DNA of 64,000 nucleotides, from contig JAACJM010000030.1 of assembly GCA_013368315.1 (NCBI GenBank), positions 1 to 64,000 on the forward strand, written 5' to 3'. How positions within the stretch are numbered: position 1 is the first letter of the stretch; every line of letters starts with the position of its first letter. The DNA is from Tetrapyrgos nigripes (lineage: Eukaryota > Basidiomycota > Agaricomycetes > Agaricales > Campanellaceae). Below are positions 11,501-23,242 of this stretch, piece after piece. The notes under the pieces are model-generated. The model ran no database searches. It was not told the DNA's origin and saw nothing but the letters and a program-made list of their open reading frames with translations. The position numbers and the translations under genes are program-made.

Positions 11501-12251
11501 TATGATGTGACGGCAATAAGGATTTCGGTGTCGCGTTCGTACATCTTGGGTCTCAATGTCCACCCATTTTCTTCTGTAAAGTCGTCTGGGTCACAGGTGG
11601 CGGCGGAGTATCTCATGTGTCTGTGGAGTGAAGAGAATATTATTGATCAATATGAAATTGTAGAGGCCGAGAAGAAAAAGGAGACAAACGAAAATTCTGT
11701 CGAATTAACTGAAGCATATTGAGGCTCAATGGCATTGCGAACAGCAGTGGGCACAGTATATTCGGCGATGAAGTTTCCTTGAGTCAATTTGACCTTCCGG
11801 GTGACACCGCGTTTTATAGTCTGACGGTTACGCCAGCTGTTGAAGGATGCAACTGAGTCTCTGTCCGGAGAGTGAGGGAAGGAATACGGTATGCCGGGAC
11901 TTCCAGGAATAGCACTCAGACTAAAACCAGACTTGCGTGAACCAAAGAAAACGGTAGTAAGATGAACACGTACGGACGAGAATTCATGAAGCTTGGATAA
12001 GAGAAGTTTTCACCATATCGCAATGGGACCTTTTCCAGACTATCATCATCCGTGTGATCCGGCATTTCCGAGATGGGACGAAACGATTGTACACTCGAGT
12101 TTGCTGAGGAATCATCACCGTAAAATTGGACACGACTCGGGGGAAGATTGATGTCGTGAGGGTCAAAACTGGACGAATCGGTTTCATTTCCAGAAGAATA
12201 GGAAGATGAGTAAGAGGATGAGGGTGTGTGTTTTCTCTTAATCTTCGTCAT
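8598..12251 (-). CDS. Chitin synthase, division 1 (class I-III type)
   Basis: Membrane glycosyltransferase (GT2) that polymerises UDP-GlcNAc into chitin at the plasma membrane and septum. Reading 12251 downwards through many short introns: a Ser-rich cytoplasmic N-terminus, the chitin synthase N-terminal block ([33 protein letters not shown]), [25 protein letters not shown], the EDRILCFEL block near 10,320 and the catalytic QRRRWLNGS motif near 10,200. These are followed by a run of membrane helices ([24 protein letters not shown]...), the [18 protein letters not shown] block near 9,140-9,240 and a last pair of membrane segments. It ends [11 protein letters not shown] after a final intron at about 8,655-8,710. 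Length is about 880-900 residues, normal for division 1. Start at 12251 is the first ATG of a 5' exon rich in Ser. The exact class within division 1 was not resolved. Confidence 0.92.
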
Positions 12252-12520
12252 TGCAGTCCAGCTGTATCAGGAGAAGTTGACGGGGATTTAGAAGCAGGAG
12301 CCTAGCTCAGTGACTCAGAAGACGGATCCAGTCCAAAGAGGAACCATGCGCTGGTCACTCTTTTATAAGGCGGCTGCATAGACACTGCCAGCAGAGCAAG
12401 GAGAGAATTGTATTATCGGTGTCCGTACTTTACGATCACAGCATACGAATGCGTAGCTGATTGAAACCACCTGGTATAATTGGATCGCGGTGAATATCTG
12501 TGACGTGTTGAATGAACCCA

Positions 12521-12885
12521 CTATGATTTCCCTTCCTCGGCTTCGCTCCTACGTGCCAATCTCTCTGCTTTGATTCTCGCCAGTTCTTCACGTAGAGTCT
12601 TCTGGTCCGTGGGTAGTTCCTGCGAGGAAAGGTCAAAGGTTAAGATGTTGTAGTATCGTTAACGAATATACGACTGACTTTGATCAACTTCTCGTCTGGA
12701 GGGAAGAGTTTTGCCCGCATCTATCCGTGAATTGGATTCAGTGCCAGCTGGGATCGAAGATGGTCAGAACTGACCGGTACAACATTGTTTTTGTACCAGT
12801 CTGGATCACCAAAGTGAACCAGAGCCATGATAGGTACAAAGAGATATAGAGAAAACTTGAATATTTCGAGATTGGCTCCTCCCAT
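12521..12885 (-). CDS. PET100: Pet100-like cytochrome c oxidase assembly factor
   Basis: Three exons splice to an 83-residue protein. It begins MGGANLEIFKFSLYLFVPIM, continues HFGDPDWYKNNVVP and KLFPPDEKL, and ends in a charged helix (REELARIKAERLARR). This matches the Pet100 family: an N-terminal membrane helix that also acts as mitochondrial signal, the FGDP-W motif and a KLFPPDEK-like motif. Pet100 is an inner-membrane chaperone needed for assembly of complex IV. Length and motif order are typical. It lies between chitin synthase (same strand, 269 bp away) and the divergent permease. Confidence 0.88.
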
Positions 12886-13262
12886 AGTGGTCGTCCGAGC
12901 TGAAGGAAGAAGGTAATTTGTTTGACTTAAGCCTTCACATCAAACAAACCAGAGGGTCTAGACTCTAGGCTATTTAGCGACGTCCGACTCCAAGTTGCAG
13001 TACCCCTCTCATGATCAGTTTCCAAAGGTCCCTCAGACTCTACGACATCTCTATTTTCATCGCTCAGAACAGCCTCTGCCACTCAAGCATCAACCATGTT
13101 CGATAACGCCAAGCGTACGCGTGGACACTGTGTGAAAGGCACTGACACGCCAGCCTTCTTACAATGACCACGAGTTCAACTCCAGCGGTATTTAAATAAA
13201 CAGAGAGATAAAGTAGATAGAGTCTCTTCAAGGAGTCCTGCAACACGATAAAGCCCTGCGAC
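12886..13262. promoter_or_regulatory. Divergent promoter between PET100 and the permease
   Basis: A 377-bp gap separates the start codons of two head-to-head genes, so both promoters must lie here. No TATA box stands out. The ATG at 13263 is preceded by GCGACATGG-like context. Confidence 0.6.
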
Positions 13263-15651
13263 ATGGCAGATTCTTCCCGTCTCGATGGGGACGCTGCCTT
13301 ACTAGCGCGACTAGGCTATAAGCAAGGTCCATCTTCTCTGCACCCTTACAACGTCGTTATCCTCATGCAACTCTCCAGAACTACGCAGGTACTTTTCTCC
13401 TTTGGAAATATTTTGTACCGCGATCAGTATCCTTGGGATTGTCGCGTCTTTTGCGTGAGTTGTGGTTTGGTGATGTCTGCGCTGCTTAACGTACTATAGA
13501 CATCAGCGCAAGCTTTCCTTTTGGCATCCCGAATGGAGGCCCGGTAGCAATGGTCTGGGGTTGGACCTTTAGTTCCTTCTTTTTGTTGACCGTGGGCCTC
13601 GCAATGGCAGAATGTGCATCCATGGCACCTACATCAGGAGGATTGTACTATTGGACCTTCACGTTCTCTTCGCCGAAATGGAGATGCTTCCTTTCGTGGA
13701 TCGTTGGATGTAGGTTATTTGTTCTCTTGATATAGGATTGCCTTTGACAATAAGTCCAGATGCAAACACCATAAGCAACATCGCGAGTATAGCAAGCGTC
13801 GACTGGGGTTGTGCGGTCCAGATAATGGCTGCTATTAGCATTGGCACCGATCTTACCTTCCAGGCGACAAACGCTCAAACATTGTGAGACTCGTGATTCA
13901 TATATTCATACTTGATCTCTCATTCTGGTCTCCAGCGGTCTGTTTTGCGCCATTCTAGTCTCACATGGGCTGATTAACAGCCTTAATCCAAGAGTAGTTG
14001 CCAACCTCCAATACTTTTTCGTCGTTATCAACCTCTCGTGAGTGAAACATGCATCTTCCTTTCAGATAGGTTCTGAAGGAACGACAAGGCTCACCGCCGC
14101 AATCATCATTGCTTTGCCTGCAGCCACCCCTAAAAATTTGATGAACAGTGCTAAATTCGCGTTCGGTGGGTTTGTTAACAGTGAGCACAGTCCCGCATTG
14201 TCTTCCGTATTTTGACTAACATTTCCCTCGTCAGTGTCTACCTGGCCGGATGCCTTTGCGTTTATTTTGAGCTTCCTAACTCCAATGTGGACCATGGGTA
14301 TATCGATTTCTGGACGGTTTGGAATGTGGACGACTGACCTTGACTCGCTGTCCAGGAACTTTTGACGGACCGGTACACATCAGCGAAGAAGCAACCAATG
14401 CCAGTGTTGCTGTACCCTATGCTATCATCTGGACTACGGTCTCTGGATTGATCCTCGGTTGGGGTGATTACTCAGTTCATGAAAACAATATTAGCAATCA
14501 TCGCTGATTGAAAGCCTCTAGGAATGAACATCTCTCTCGCCTTCTGCATGGGAACCGATGTAGTAAGTATCGTTGAGAGCCCAGTTGGTCATCCTTTGGC
14601 TGCGGTACGTCCTTTCTATATCCTGTGCTTTAGTTTGTCTCTGAGATATGATCATTTGCCTTGATTACAGATTCTCTTCAACTCGTTCGGTCGCAGAGGA
14701 GTCCTTGCAGTTTGGTCAATGGTCATATTTGTACTGTCAGTGCTGGAACTGCCACCCGCATCATCGTGCTTCCATTTAATGGATCAATCTTACAGATATT
14801 CCATCGGCGTGGCGCAGGTCACTGTTTCCTCCCGCCAGGTTAGTAATACTGCGTCACAAATACGCTTCTCAGACTGACTTTCTTATATACCAGATATTTG
14901 CATTCTCTCGAGACGGTGGACTGCCCCTATCAAGATGGGTCTACCATGTCAATGCTAAACTACGTATTCCACTTCGTGCTGTCTGGTTTACTGTGCTGCT
15001 CTCAATCGCCCTAGTGACTCTGTCATTTGCTGGTCCCAATGCTATCAATGCAGTTTTTGCTTTGGTTATAACTGGGCAGGTATGGACCTTCTACGCAAAC
15101 TCGATGCGGCCTTTGCTGAGATTATCCGGCTTTTCTAGTATACTGCTTATACTGTGCCCTTCCTAGCTCGTTATCTCGGTGGCCAGCAGATACAGGAAGG
15201 TCCGATATCTTATGGTAAAATGGTATGTCTGCCTCTCATCATCAAGGCGTCCACTGACAAGGCACAGAGCCTCCCTATCACCATCGTGGCCGTCACCTGG
15301 ATGTGTGTTATGTCCGTTATCGTCATGTTCCCAGCCAATCCAGCGCCAGGTGTGAGTGGGATGAATTACACAGTGGTTGTACATGGTTCGTCTCAGCTTC
15401 CTACTCCCCGAACCAGTACCTGGAGATGAGCTAATATTTAACCTGCCCTTTCCTCTTACCCTTTAGGTGGTGTCCTCGGACTCGCGACTTTGTATTACTT
15501 CTTCCCCAAGTATGGTGGACGTTATTGGTTCAGAGGACCTGTTGTCACGGTCTCGAGCTCAGAGCTCGAGAATGTCACCAGTGACTTGGAGAAGAAGGTG
15601 CCAGAACATGTCGCGGAGGCCACGCCGGCAGATGAAGGACTGAAAGACTGA
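13263..15651 (+). CDS. Amino-acid/GABA-type permease (APC superfamily)
   Basis: Plasma-membrane or vacuolar transporter of the amino acid-choline family (Uga4/Bat1-like). About ten small introns must be removed. After splicing the protein reads DAALLARLGYKQELRRYFSPLE, then ...GIPNGGPVAMVWGWTFSS, LAMAECASMAPTSGGLYYW (TM2-3 signature), SWIVGYANTISNIA, INSLNPRVVANLQYFF, PKNLMNSAKFAFGG, WPDAFAFILSFLTPMWTMGTFDG, the HISEEATNASVAVPYAI block, AFCMGTD, NSFGRRG, and a C-terminal FPANPAPGVSGMNYTVVVHGG. This is the usual 12-helix plan. The tail is acidic (VTSDLEKKVPEH...) and could carry ubiquitination sites. Several acceptors were chosen because only they keep the frame (for example CGACAAG near 14,093). 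Substrate is inferred from family resemblance only. Confidence 0.85.
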
Positions 15652-15775
15652 CGTATACTGGAGGATGAACTAGATGCCGCTGAAATACAAGTAAAGACGA
15701 AGCTTTTCTGTATCGGTATTGTGTAATGAAGTTCACTTAAACATACATAGTCGTACGGAATAATATACGCTCTCA

Positions 15776-17409
15776 TCATTCCCAGAAGCGTCCCACAATA
15801 GTATCACAGTAATACTTGATATTATGATAAATAGGATGCATGAAGTAACCCTCCCTGTCCAGCGTGATATGTTGAATAGACAACCACCCATTCTCCCGAC
15901 AGTGTACCATATTCCTTTTCGCATTCTCCACCAAATCTCCAGGAGAGAAGGGATACTCTGGAACTTCATCGTAAAAATCATCACCGGCGTATATCTGTTT
16001 TGGGGGTAATGGCCATAAAACGCTGACACCGACATTCCGGAGATTTGGGAAAGTGGTAACAGAGCTGCCAGAGCGCGGGCAGTCATCACTAGCGTCGTTA
16101 TTGCCATTGTCATTGTTGGCACCAGGTCGAGCAAAGAAGGCGTCCAATGCTGGAAGGACGCTATCTAAATCCCTATTCGTCATATCGCCAGGACAGATAT
16201 CGAATCCGATAGTATGTAGATGTGGTGAAGGACCCAAGGTGCGTAAGAGGCGCGCAAACAGGGAAAGACGGGAACGTGAGGCCGGTGTGCCACTTGCTGA
16301 AAGGACAAGAGCTTGGAGGGAAGGGAGGTTTGAGAGGGAAAAAGGGGTTCCTGTTAACGGGAAGTGAATCATTCAGCTCAGAGAGGTTAAGATAGGACAC
16401 AACAATGACGGACAGACCTTCTCGGTTGAGTAAATTGGGTCCCAAAACCAGACAAAGTCTCTGCAATGCCGCACAATGATACTTCAAGTAAGGCGCCAAG
16501 TCGTAAGTAAAAGCACTCAATACCAATTCTTGAAATGGAGCGGCGCTGGGATTAGTTGTTGGATGACCCACTGGCAACCACTGAAATAGGGGATAAATCC
16601 ATTCAGGGTCGTCCCGAGCAGATAATATCGTCAAAGAAGAAAGAGACTCAGGAAGCTTGTTATGAACACCAGATTCGGAAGGAAGACGGAGACGAAGAGT
16701 GCCGTCAGTGACTATGGAGAGGGTTTCAAGGTGACGGAAGGAACAAACAAATCGCAGGATATCCAGAGGTATGGACTTGGACTCGAACCTGACGTTCGAG
16801 GTAAAAATGATGCTCAATGAGATGAGATTGGGAAAGGCATATGGGAGGACTTGTTCTGCTCTGGACCAATCATTTCTGAATAGAAACAATCCGTCAGCGA
16901 TGCAGAAATGTCATATCGGACTTCACGACTCACCCTGATGGCGCCCATCTCATATTATGTTTAACTTTCACTTCACGAACACACCGTACAAGAGTACAGT
17001 GAGGGGATTGAAGCAATGTAAACAATCTCTCATCACATTCCAGTTCGAAACCAGTAAGAGTAAGGATTGGGAAAAGACGGTATCGGCACGACTGAGAGAA
17101 GGCTCTGCTGACTAGACTCGCTGCCAGCAAAGTTTTAAAATTCGGGAAACAAAAGTCGACGATAATGTCAACGAGTTCTTGAGGAAGACTCGGAGGTTCC
17201 GTATTGCTGCTTTCCGTTGAGCTAGAAGTTGGCATGATAAATCAGTACGCACTGGGTAATCGATGCATTCTCTATGGGTACTATCCAGGAACTAGTCAGT
17301 TTTTTGTTCATTGGAAAGCATCACAAAGGATGTACTCACCTGTGCTGTTTGTCTGTGGAAACTTGTCCGACGTCGACGCGTCTGACTCTGATGCCCCTTG
17401 CGAAGCCAT
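15776..17409 (-). CDS. F-box-like protein with leucine-rich region
   Basis: The core holds an F-box-like motif (SLPQELVDIIVDFCFP...LAASLVSRAF) then Leu-rich LRR-like sequence (FPNLISLSIIF, FRHLETLSIV, LSSLTIL). It ends TIVGRFWE at 15776. An ATG at 17235 gives MPTSSSTESSN..., but two upstream in-frame exons splice better: one starting at 17409 (MASQGASESDAS...), a short exon encoding VPIENASITH, then STESSNTEPP. Donor and acceptor signals are good and the frame stays open, so 17409 is preferred. The role would be substrate choice in an SCF ubiquitin ligase. Such proteins are very numerous in agaricomycetes and the target is unknown. Confidence 0.75.
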
Positions 17410-17744
17410 GAGTAACTAGCGTAGACTTGGCACTCAAGGAGAGATGAAAGGAAAGAAGATACACTTCGTATTTATAGATCTAGTAGACCTATGATGTTTA
17501 GCTGATGACACAGATTATAGCGATGATCGTTGTCCAAGACGGATTATAATTTATTTAGTGAAAGCCTGCGCTGCAAATATAAACATAAGCGCTCAGGCTT
17601 GCAAAAGTACCACCATCGTCCACCAACAGTAAGTAAGTTCCTAAGAAACGCTGTCTAGTTTACTAAAGCTGTGACTCCCAGCAGTCATAGTTGATCATTC
17701 CTAAACCGAGCTTTGTAGTCCACATCATACTCCCATTGTCTGCA

Positions 17745-19352
17745 ATGACTTCGCATCCCCCAAATATCGTTTACCTCCTACGGAATAATTTTGGGACCTA
17801 CACAGCCGACGTTGCGAACGTTGCGCAATGCCTCGAACAGGAAGAACGCGACGTTCAGAAATACGCCGCCGAATTAATTGTGCTTGAAGCAGCCATCGCT
17901 GAATTGCAAAAGAAGCATGACCTGGCTCGTTGTCGGGTTGAGCAGTGTCGCTCTCTTTTGGCTCCCATTCGGCGGTTACCGGCGGAGATCATTGTACGAG
18001 TCTTCTCCTTCTGCTGCGACAGAAGTGAAGCAGCTCAGAACATTGATTGCCCAGTCGTCCGATTGTCTCAGGTCTGTGCAGGATGGCGCGAGCTAACCCG
18101 TACGACGTCGTCTTTATGGGCTTCCCTGTCTATTGATCTCTATTGGTGGTCGGCTGAGGTCGACCGCCTCAAAGCTATGCTGGACCTCCATCTGGAGCTT
18201 TCGCATAATGCCCCGCTGAACATCATCTTGGATTCGTCGGAATCAGATGATAGCAGTGTCACAGTTTGCGTTCTCAAGGCCCTCTGCGCTCATTCTGCCC
18301 GATGGCTTTCGCTAACGATCGACATGGATGCTCCTCAACTGCTGAGAGACATCAGTTTTCTATCTGCAGGGAATAGTTTGCCGCGGCTTCGACGTCTTGA
18401 GCTACGGCTTTTCCAACCAGGTCTCGGTCAGGAGAGCATTGAGGTCTTTCGGTCTGCTCCTGCTCTGGATGACCTCACCATCGCGAACTGTCGGTTTGGT
18501 CGTGTAATGCCTCCCTTGCCTTGGAGGCAATTGACCCGACTCACATTTCAATACTGTTTGACGAGTATAGCTCTCCGGTACTTGGAACTTGCCAGCCAAG
18601 CTCGCCATGTTATTCTTGTGTCTTGTATCAACGATGATTTTCGACACAATCCGGGAAGCTGTCCTCAGATTTCATATCTCCATAATACACTGCAGTCTTT
18701 GTCCATGATCATCGACGAAGTGGATCCAGAGCTGTGGGTATTGTTCAATTTCCTCACCTTACCTTCTCTCAATTATCTCAAGATATCTTGCGCGTATGCC
18801 GGGCCTCTTGCATCTCAGGCGTTCTCATTTACTGCCGAGCACGATGGCATTGCGTCCTTTCTGGCGCGTTCCCAATGCCATCTGACTTCCCTCTGCCTTG
18901 AAAACCTGCCTCTCCGAGATACGGAGGTCATTGCCCTTCTACAGCTGTTACCCACCCTTACCAATCTAGCTATCCATGATCGTGCACTGGAGCAACCGCA
19001 TAGTGATGATAAAATCGAATCTCCCTTCACTGCTCATCTTTTTGAGTCCCTCACCGTCAACAACACGACAACTTCTCATACAGGACTACTTCCTCGCCTG
19101 AAAGAGCTTGGGCTGGCCTACAACACGCACTCATTCCCTGTGTCAGCTTTCCTTCGCATGATCCAGTCGCGCTGGAGTCCGGGTGCACATTCAGCCAACA
19201 TTGGCATTGACGGCCTTACCTCTCTCATTGTTCGTCCTTTCGAAACTGGAGATAAGAAGGAATTGGATCTACAGGCTATAAGGGGCTTGGCGAAGGAAGG
19301 GTTACGTGTCCTGGTTGAGGAGCATTTCTTGGCGGGAAAATTTGGTCTTTAG
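17745..19352 (+). CDS. F-box-like protein, single exon
   Basis: A 535-residue intronless frame. An N-terminal coiled coil (about 25-70: LEQEERDVQKYAAELIVLEA...LQKKHDLAR) leads into the F-box-like motif SLLAPIRRLPAEIIVRVFSFC and VVRLSQVCAGWRELTRTTSSLWASLSID. Leucine-rich repeats follow (LPRLRRLELRLF, APALDDLTIANC, LTSLCLENLPL, LPTLTNLAIHD). This coiled coil-F-box-LRR layout is very common in agaricomycetes. I chose the ATG at 17745, before the typical N-terminus, over 17691, which would add a hydrophobic stretch. Target unknown. Confidence 0.85.
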   Translation: MTSHPPNIVYLLRNNFGTYTADVANVAQCLEQEERDVQKYAAELIVLEAAIAELQKKHDLARCRVEQCRSLLAPIRRLPAEIIVRVFSFCCDRSEAAQNIDCPVVRLSQVCAGWRELTRTTSSLWASLSIDLYWWSAEVDRLKAMLDLHLELSHNAPLNIILDSSESDDSSVTVCVLKALCAHSARWLSLTIDMDAPQLLRDISFLSAGNSLPRLRRLELRLFQPGLGQESIEVFRSAPALDDLTIANCRFGRVMPPLPWRQLTRLTFQYCLTSIALRYLELASQARHVILVSCINDDFRHNPGSCPQISYLHNTLQSLSMIIDEVDPELWVLFNFLTLPSLNYLKISCAYAGPLASQAFSFTAEHDGIASFLARSQCHLTSLCLENLPLRDTEVIALLQLLPTLTNLAIHDRALEQPHSDDKIESPFTAHLFESLTVNNTTTSHTGLLPRLKELGLAYNTHSFPVSAFLRMIQSRWSPGAHSANIGIDGLTSLIVRPFETGDKKELDLQAIRGLAKEGLRVLVEEHFLAGKFGL

Positions 19353-19612
19353 TATGGTTTGGCCGATAAAGGACGAGTTAGATGGTCTTCGTTGACCTTA
19401 CACTTATACCTGCTGTCTAAGATGTAGAGGCCAAGCCTCAAATTGAAGATGTATGCTACCCACTCTACTTATTAGTATTTTCTGACAATTTTATTGACTT
19501 TCCTGCAAACCTCACGGGCGTGTGCTTTGACGTGTTGGTTCAGAAAGATGTCTATCATACCCAATATACTAGAGTACACAGAACATATAGCTAGTTGTCG
19601 AGATGTCTATGT

Positions 19613-21429
19613 ATGAAAACTATGTTTCTTGACCGAGACGACATCTCCAGCCGAATTTTGCAAGGCCAGCACATCTTAATTTACAACCGCCATGTCCTCC
19701 GCGTCCCGAGCTCATGGCTCAGTGCTCACCCAGGTGGTGACCTCGCTATCCTTCATTTCGTCGGCCGCGACGCAACCAACGAAATAGACGCGTTCCATGC
19801 AGATGTTGACCTCATTCGACGCTTCTCCATCGGTCAGCTCGAAGGTGACCAGCCCTGGCAAGCTCTTCTTCCTCCAATAGCAGCTGGCTGGTCTCAAAAA
19901 GACGATCAATGGCTCAGTTCAGCTTCTAAATTTCATCCCGACTCTACCCAGGTCCTTTTGGTCGCGAAGGATTCACCAGCGATTGGAATTGCTCCAACCC
20001 TCGACGCAATTACTCCTCCACCTGCAACACTCTCACTCCAGGTTCAGCACCAGCATGCAGAAGCGTATAAACGTCTTCACAAACGCATTACTGATGCTGG
20101 ATTGTACCGTACACCCTATCTTTCTGGATATGGTCCAGAATTTCTCCGCTATATCTCTCTCGCTGCTATTTCGGTATATGCTTTCCAAACTGGTTGGATT
20201 GTCATCAGCGCAGTAACCCTCGGTCTTTTATGGCACCAGCTCATGTTTTTCGCCCATGATCTTGGTCATATGGGCGTCACACATAATTGGAACTACGATA
20301 GGTTGATCTCCATCTTCATCGCGGATTTCATTGGCGGGTTGAGTATAGGTTGGTGGGTCGATGTGAGTCACACCTCCTCTGATGCTTCTGCAACCTGTCT
20401 GACACGCTTTTATAGAATCATAATATTCATCATCGTACGTTTTTAACCTGACCGCCTCGAACACAACTAACATGTATTTCCAGTCGTTACGAATCATCCC
20501 TCCCAGTGAGTGATCTCACTATCTTCTCGTTCTTAACCTCACGGACGCATCTGCAGTGACCCTGACATCGAATACCTCCCCTTCTTCGCCATCTCTCCCA
20601 AGTTCTTTTCCGGCCTCTATTCGTCCTACTATCAACGTATCTTTCCCTTTGACACAGCCAGCCGTCTCCTCATCTCGATCCAGCATAAACTATTCTACAT
20701 AATTATGCTATTCGCCCGTTTCAACCTCTACCGTCTCTCTTACGAGTCGCTCTTCAAAAAGGCATTTGGTCCAAAACGGTCTAAAGGTGGAAGTTGGGCA
20801 TGGCGTCTTGAGATTATTGGAATACTCTCTTTCTGGGGCTGGTTTGGAGGGATTGTTTTGAGAAATTGCGGGTCGTGGCAGAAAGGGCTTTTGTACATGG
20901 TAGTGAGCCATGTTACCACCAGTCCGATACACGTTCAGGTATGTATACGCAGAATGTTCATCCCTCCTTGCCTCTTCCTGATTTCTGCTCTTAGCTCGTC
21001 TTATCCCATTTTTCCATGTCCACCGTCGACTTGGGACCCATGGAGTCCTTCCCCGATCGTCAACTGCGCACGACTTCTGACGTGATTTGTCCAGAATCTC
21101 TCGAGTTCCTTCATGGTGGTCTTCACCTTCAAGTCACCCATCACCTCTTTCCCCGTCTTCCCAGGCACAATCTCAGAAAAGCCAGTATCATGGTCAAGGA
21201 GTTCAGCAAGGAAGAGGGTTTGACCTATGCAGAATATGGTTTTGTCAAGGGTAATCAAGAGGTCATTGGCGTGCTTAGAGAGGTAGCTGGCATGGTCAAG
21301 GATTTTGGCCAGCAAGTCAAGCTGGTTGCTGAGGTAGCTTCTGTTGAGGCTGAGGAAGCGGTCAACAAAAAGATTGCTCAGAAGGAGATTAGTTACAATG
21401 GGAATGGCGTTGCGTTAGAGCTTAGTTAG
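19613..21429 (+). CDS. Cytochrome b5-fused delta-8 sphingolipid desaturase
   Basis: ER membrane enzyme that desaturates the long-chain base of ceramide. The N-terminal cytochrome b5 domain has the haem motif HPGG (SWLSAHPGGDLAILHFVGRDATNEIDAFH). The desaturase domain carries three histidine boxes: HDLGH (near 20,255), HNIHH (created by splicing at about 20,419) and QVTHH (near 21,133). The Q instead of H in the third box is typical of front-end b5-fused desaturases. Introns at about 20,364-20,415, 20,435-20,482, 20,510-20,555 and 20,940-20,996 are all GT-AG and restore the frame. I start at ATG 19613 (MKTMFLDRDD). The product is about 540 residues, normal for the family. The neighbouring kinase follows after 222 bp on the same strand. 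Confidence 0.92.
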
Positions 21430-21651
21430 GTACTTACTGTAAGCTCGCCAGATGGCCTTGAAGAAATAGATTCGGAACATTGACATTCGTCATACATGTG
21501 ATTGACCTCCTATTCTTCCATCTTTATCCTCTACCACTTCCATCTTCTCCTTTTCGTGGCTGGCCCGCGTTTATACATCACTATCCTTTACTGTTTCTCG
21601 CTATTCTCGAACTATCTTTACAAGACTAAAACCAAGAATATTTCAGAAAAA

Positions 21652-23242
21652 ATGCCCTCAAAAAAACTCGCCTCTTGCAAGATACCAGAATATCTCAACT
21701 ACCTTCTTCCTATTCCCGAAAATCCTCTCCATTTCGTCGAACTCTTAGGCATCGGTGCTTTTGGCAAAGTTTACAGAGCAAACGCTATTCCTCTTCATTC
21801 CCTTACTACCGGCATCGTCAAACAGGTCCGTACCTCACCGATATTCAACTCGATATCAGAACCGCCCAAGACGTATGCTGTCAAATGTCTCCTCAAACCC
21901 GCTCCCGGTACCCGTGAGGAACAAGCCTACTTTTTCGAAATCCGCAACCACAAAGCCGTCTCTTCACATCCCAACATTGTCTCTCTTATCGATTCCGTCC
22001 ACTCAGCCGACGAACGCGTAAGCCCAGCTCAAAACTACGGTTTCATCGTCCTCGAGCACTGTGATGCAGGGGATCTTCTCGATGCTCTAGGTCGACGCGT
22101 TTTTGACAGAGACGACGAAGCTATCAAGAACGTCTTTCTGCAGATCCTTGACGCGGTGGATCATTGTCATCAACATGGCGTGTTCCATAGGGATTTGAAA
22201 CCGGAGAATGTGCTGTTATGCTCGGATGGGAGTGCGAGGATTGCAGATTTTGGACTGTCGACGACGAATAGATGGAGTGAGAGATTTCATTGTGGGAGTG
22301 CGAATTACATGTCGCCAGGTGAGTCGCCTTGAGCGTTTTCCGTTCCGGACTGGGTCCTAACTTGGGTCTACAGAATGTCTTCATGGTCCAGGATTCGAAT
22401 CTCTGCGCTATTCTACGCTTCAAAACGACATATGGTCCCTTGGTATCATCCTCACCAATCTCCTTCTGAATGGCGGTACCCTCTGGCATGAAGCATCTCT
22501 GGATGACGAACGTTTCGCGCAATACGTCAATGATCCAAGGCGTTGTCTATCGAAATGGTCCTCGGAGCTATCAGACGAAGCTATCGATATCCTACTCGGA
22601 GTGTTGAACACCAACTTGCTCTCTAGGACTCCACTTGCTGTGTTGAGAGACGAAGTGAGGGAAGTGAAGACGTTCTTCAAGACGAAGGTTTCTTCATTCT
22701 TGGATATTGACGAAGATGAGCAAGAGCAGGAACTAGAGGAGGAACAGGAGCAGAAGGATAGGCACTCGACAACTAACATCAGTATCTCGGAAAATCTGGA
22801 CAGTCTCTTGGACATCCAGCTCAAGGTTGACGTCGAGGTCGAGGTTCGTGTAGATGTGAAAGTTGAAGTCCAAGTCCAAGACGAACGTGGACATGAACCC
22901 GCCCTTCACGCTAAACTGGCCAAAGCAAAATTGGAAGCACAAGCGAATCCGGCAAAACACCCGCAATGCTCTCAATGCCTCTACGTATCCGATTCTCAGC
23001 TATGCTGGGCCTTATCTTCGCCAGAGACCTCATCTACTGCACCATCCTATTCTTCCTCATTCGAGACCTTGTCGTTGGAGAGTTCGGAATGTCTTCATGA
23101 GATGCAGAAATTTGAAACAGAGATTGAGGAGGAAGTGGCATTCGTTATGGAGAGTCGAGCACGGAAGGATGCAGGCTCCGGGCTTGGGCTCACGTTTGTG
23201 GAGATTGACTTGTCGGACTCGAAGAATTTGAAGATGTTGTAG
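21652..23242 (+). CDS. Ran1/Pat1-like Ser/Thr protein kinase
   Basis: Two exons; the intron at about 22,320-22,373 lies inside the activation segment. Kinase motifs in order: Gly-loop GIGAFGKVYRA, YAVKCLL (catalytic Lys), FIVLEHCDAGDLLDAL, HRDLKPENVLL, ADFGLS, CGSANYMSPECL and NDIWSLGIILTNLL. The loop and CGSANYMSPE resemble Ran1/Pat1, Ksp1 and Vhs1 of fungi, kinases linked to nutrient and meiotic control. After the domain (about residue 310) comes an acidic Glu/Gln stretch, then an unusual alternating valine run (VDVEVEVRVDVKVEV) and a low-complexity tail. I start at 21652 because the upstream open frame is hydrophobic and lacks a good start. A fragment of this gene is repeated at 28,275-28,440. 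Confidence 0.85.

Noticed and set aside
13389..13440. A second apparent intron near the permease start (GTACTT...CAG)
   Set aside because: Without removing it the frame reads LRRYFSPLEIFCTAISILGIVAS, the expected first helix, so it is exon.
21502..21651. Hydrophobic N-terminal extension of the kinase
   Set aside because: The extension has no normal start context and would add a membrane-like segment to a soluble kinase; the ATG at 21652 gives a standard N-terminus.
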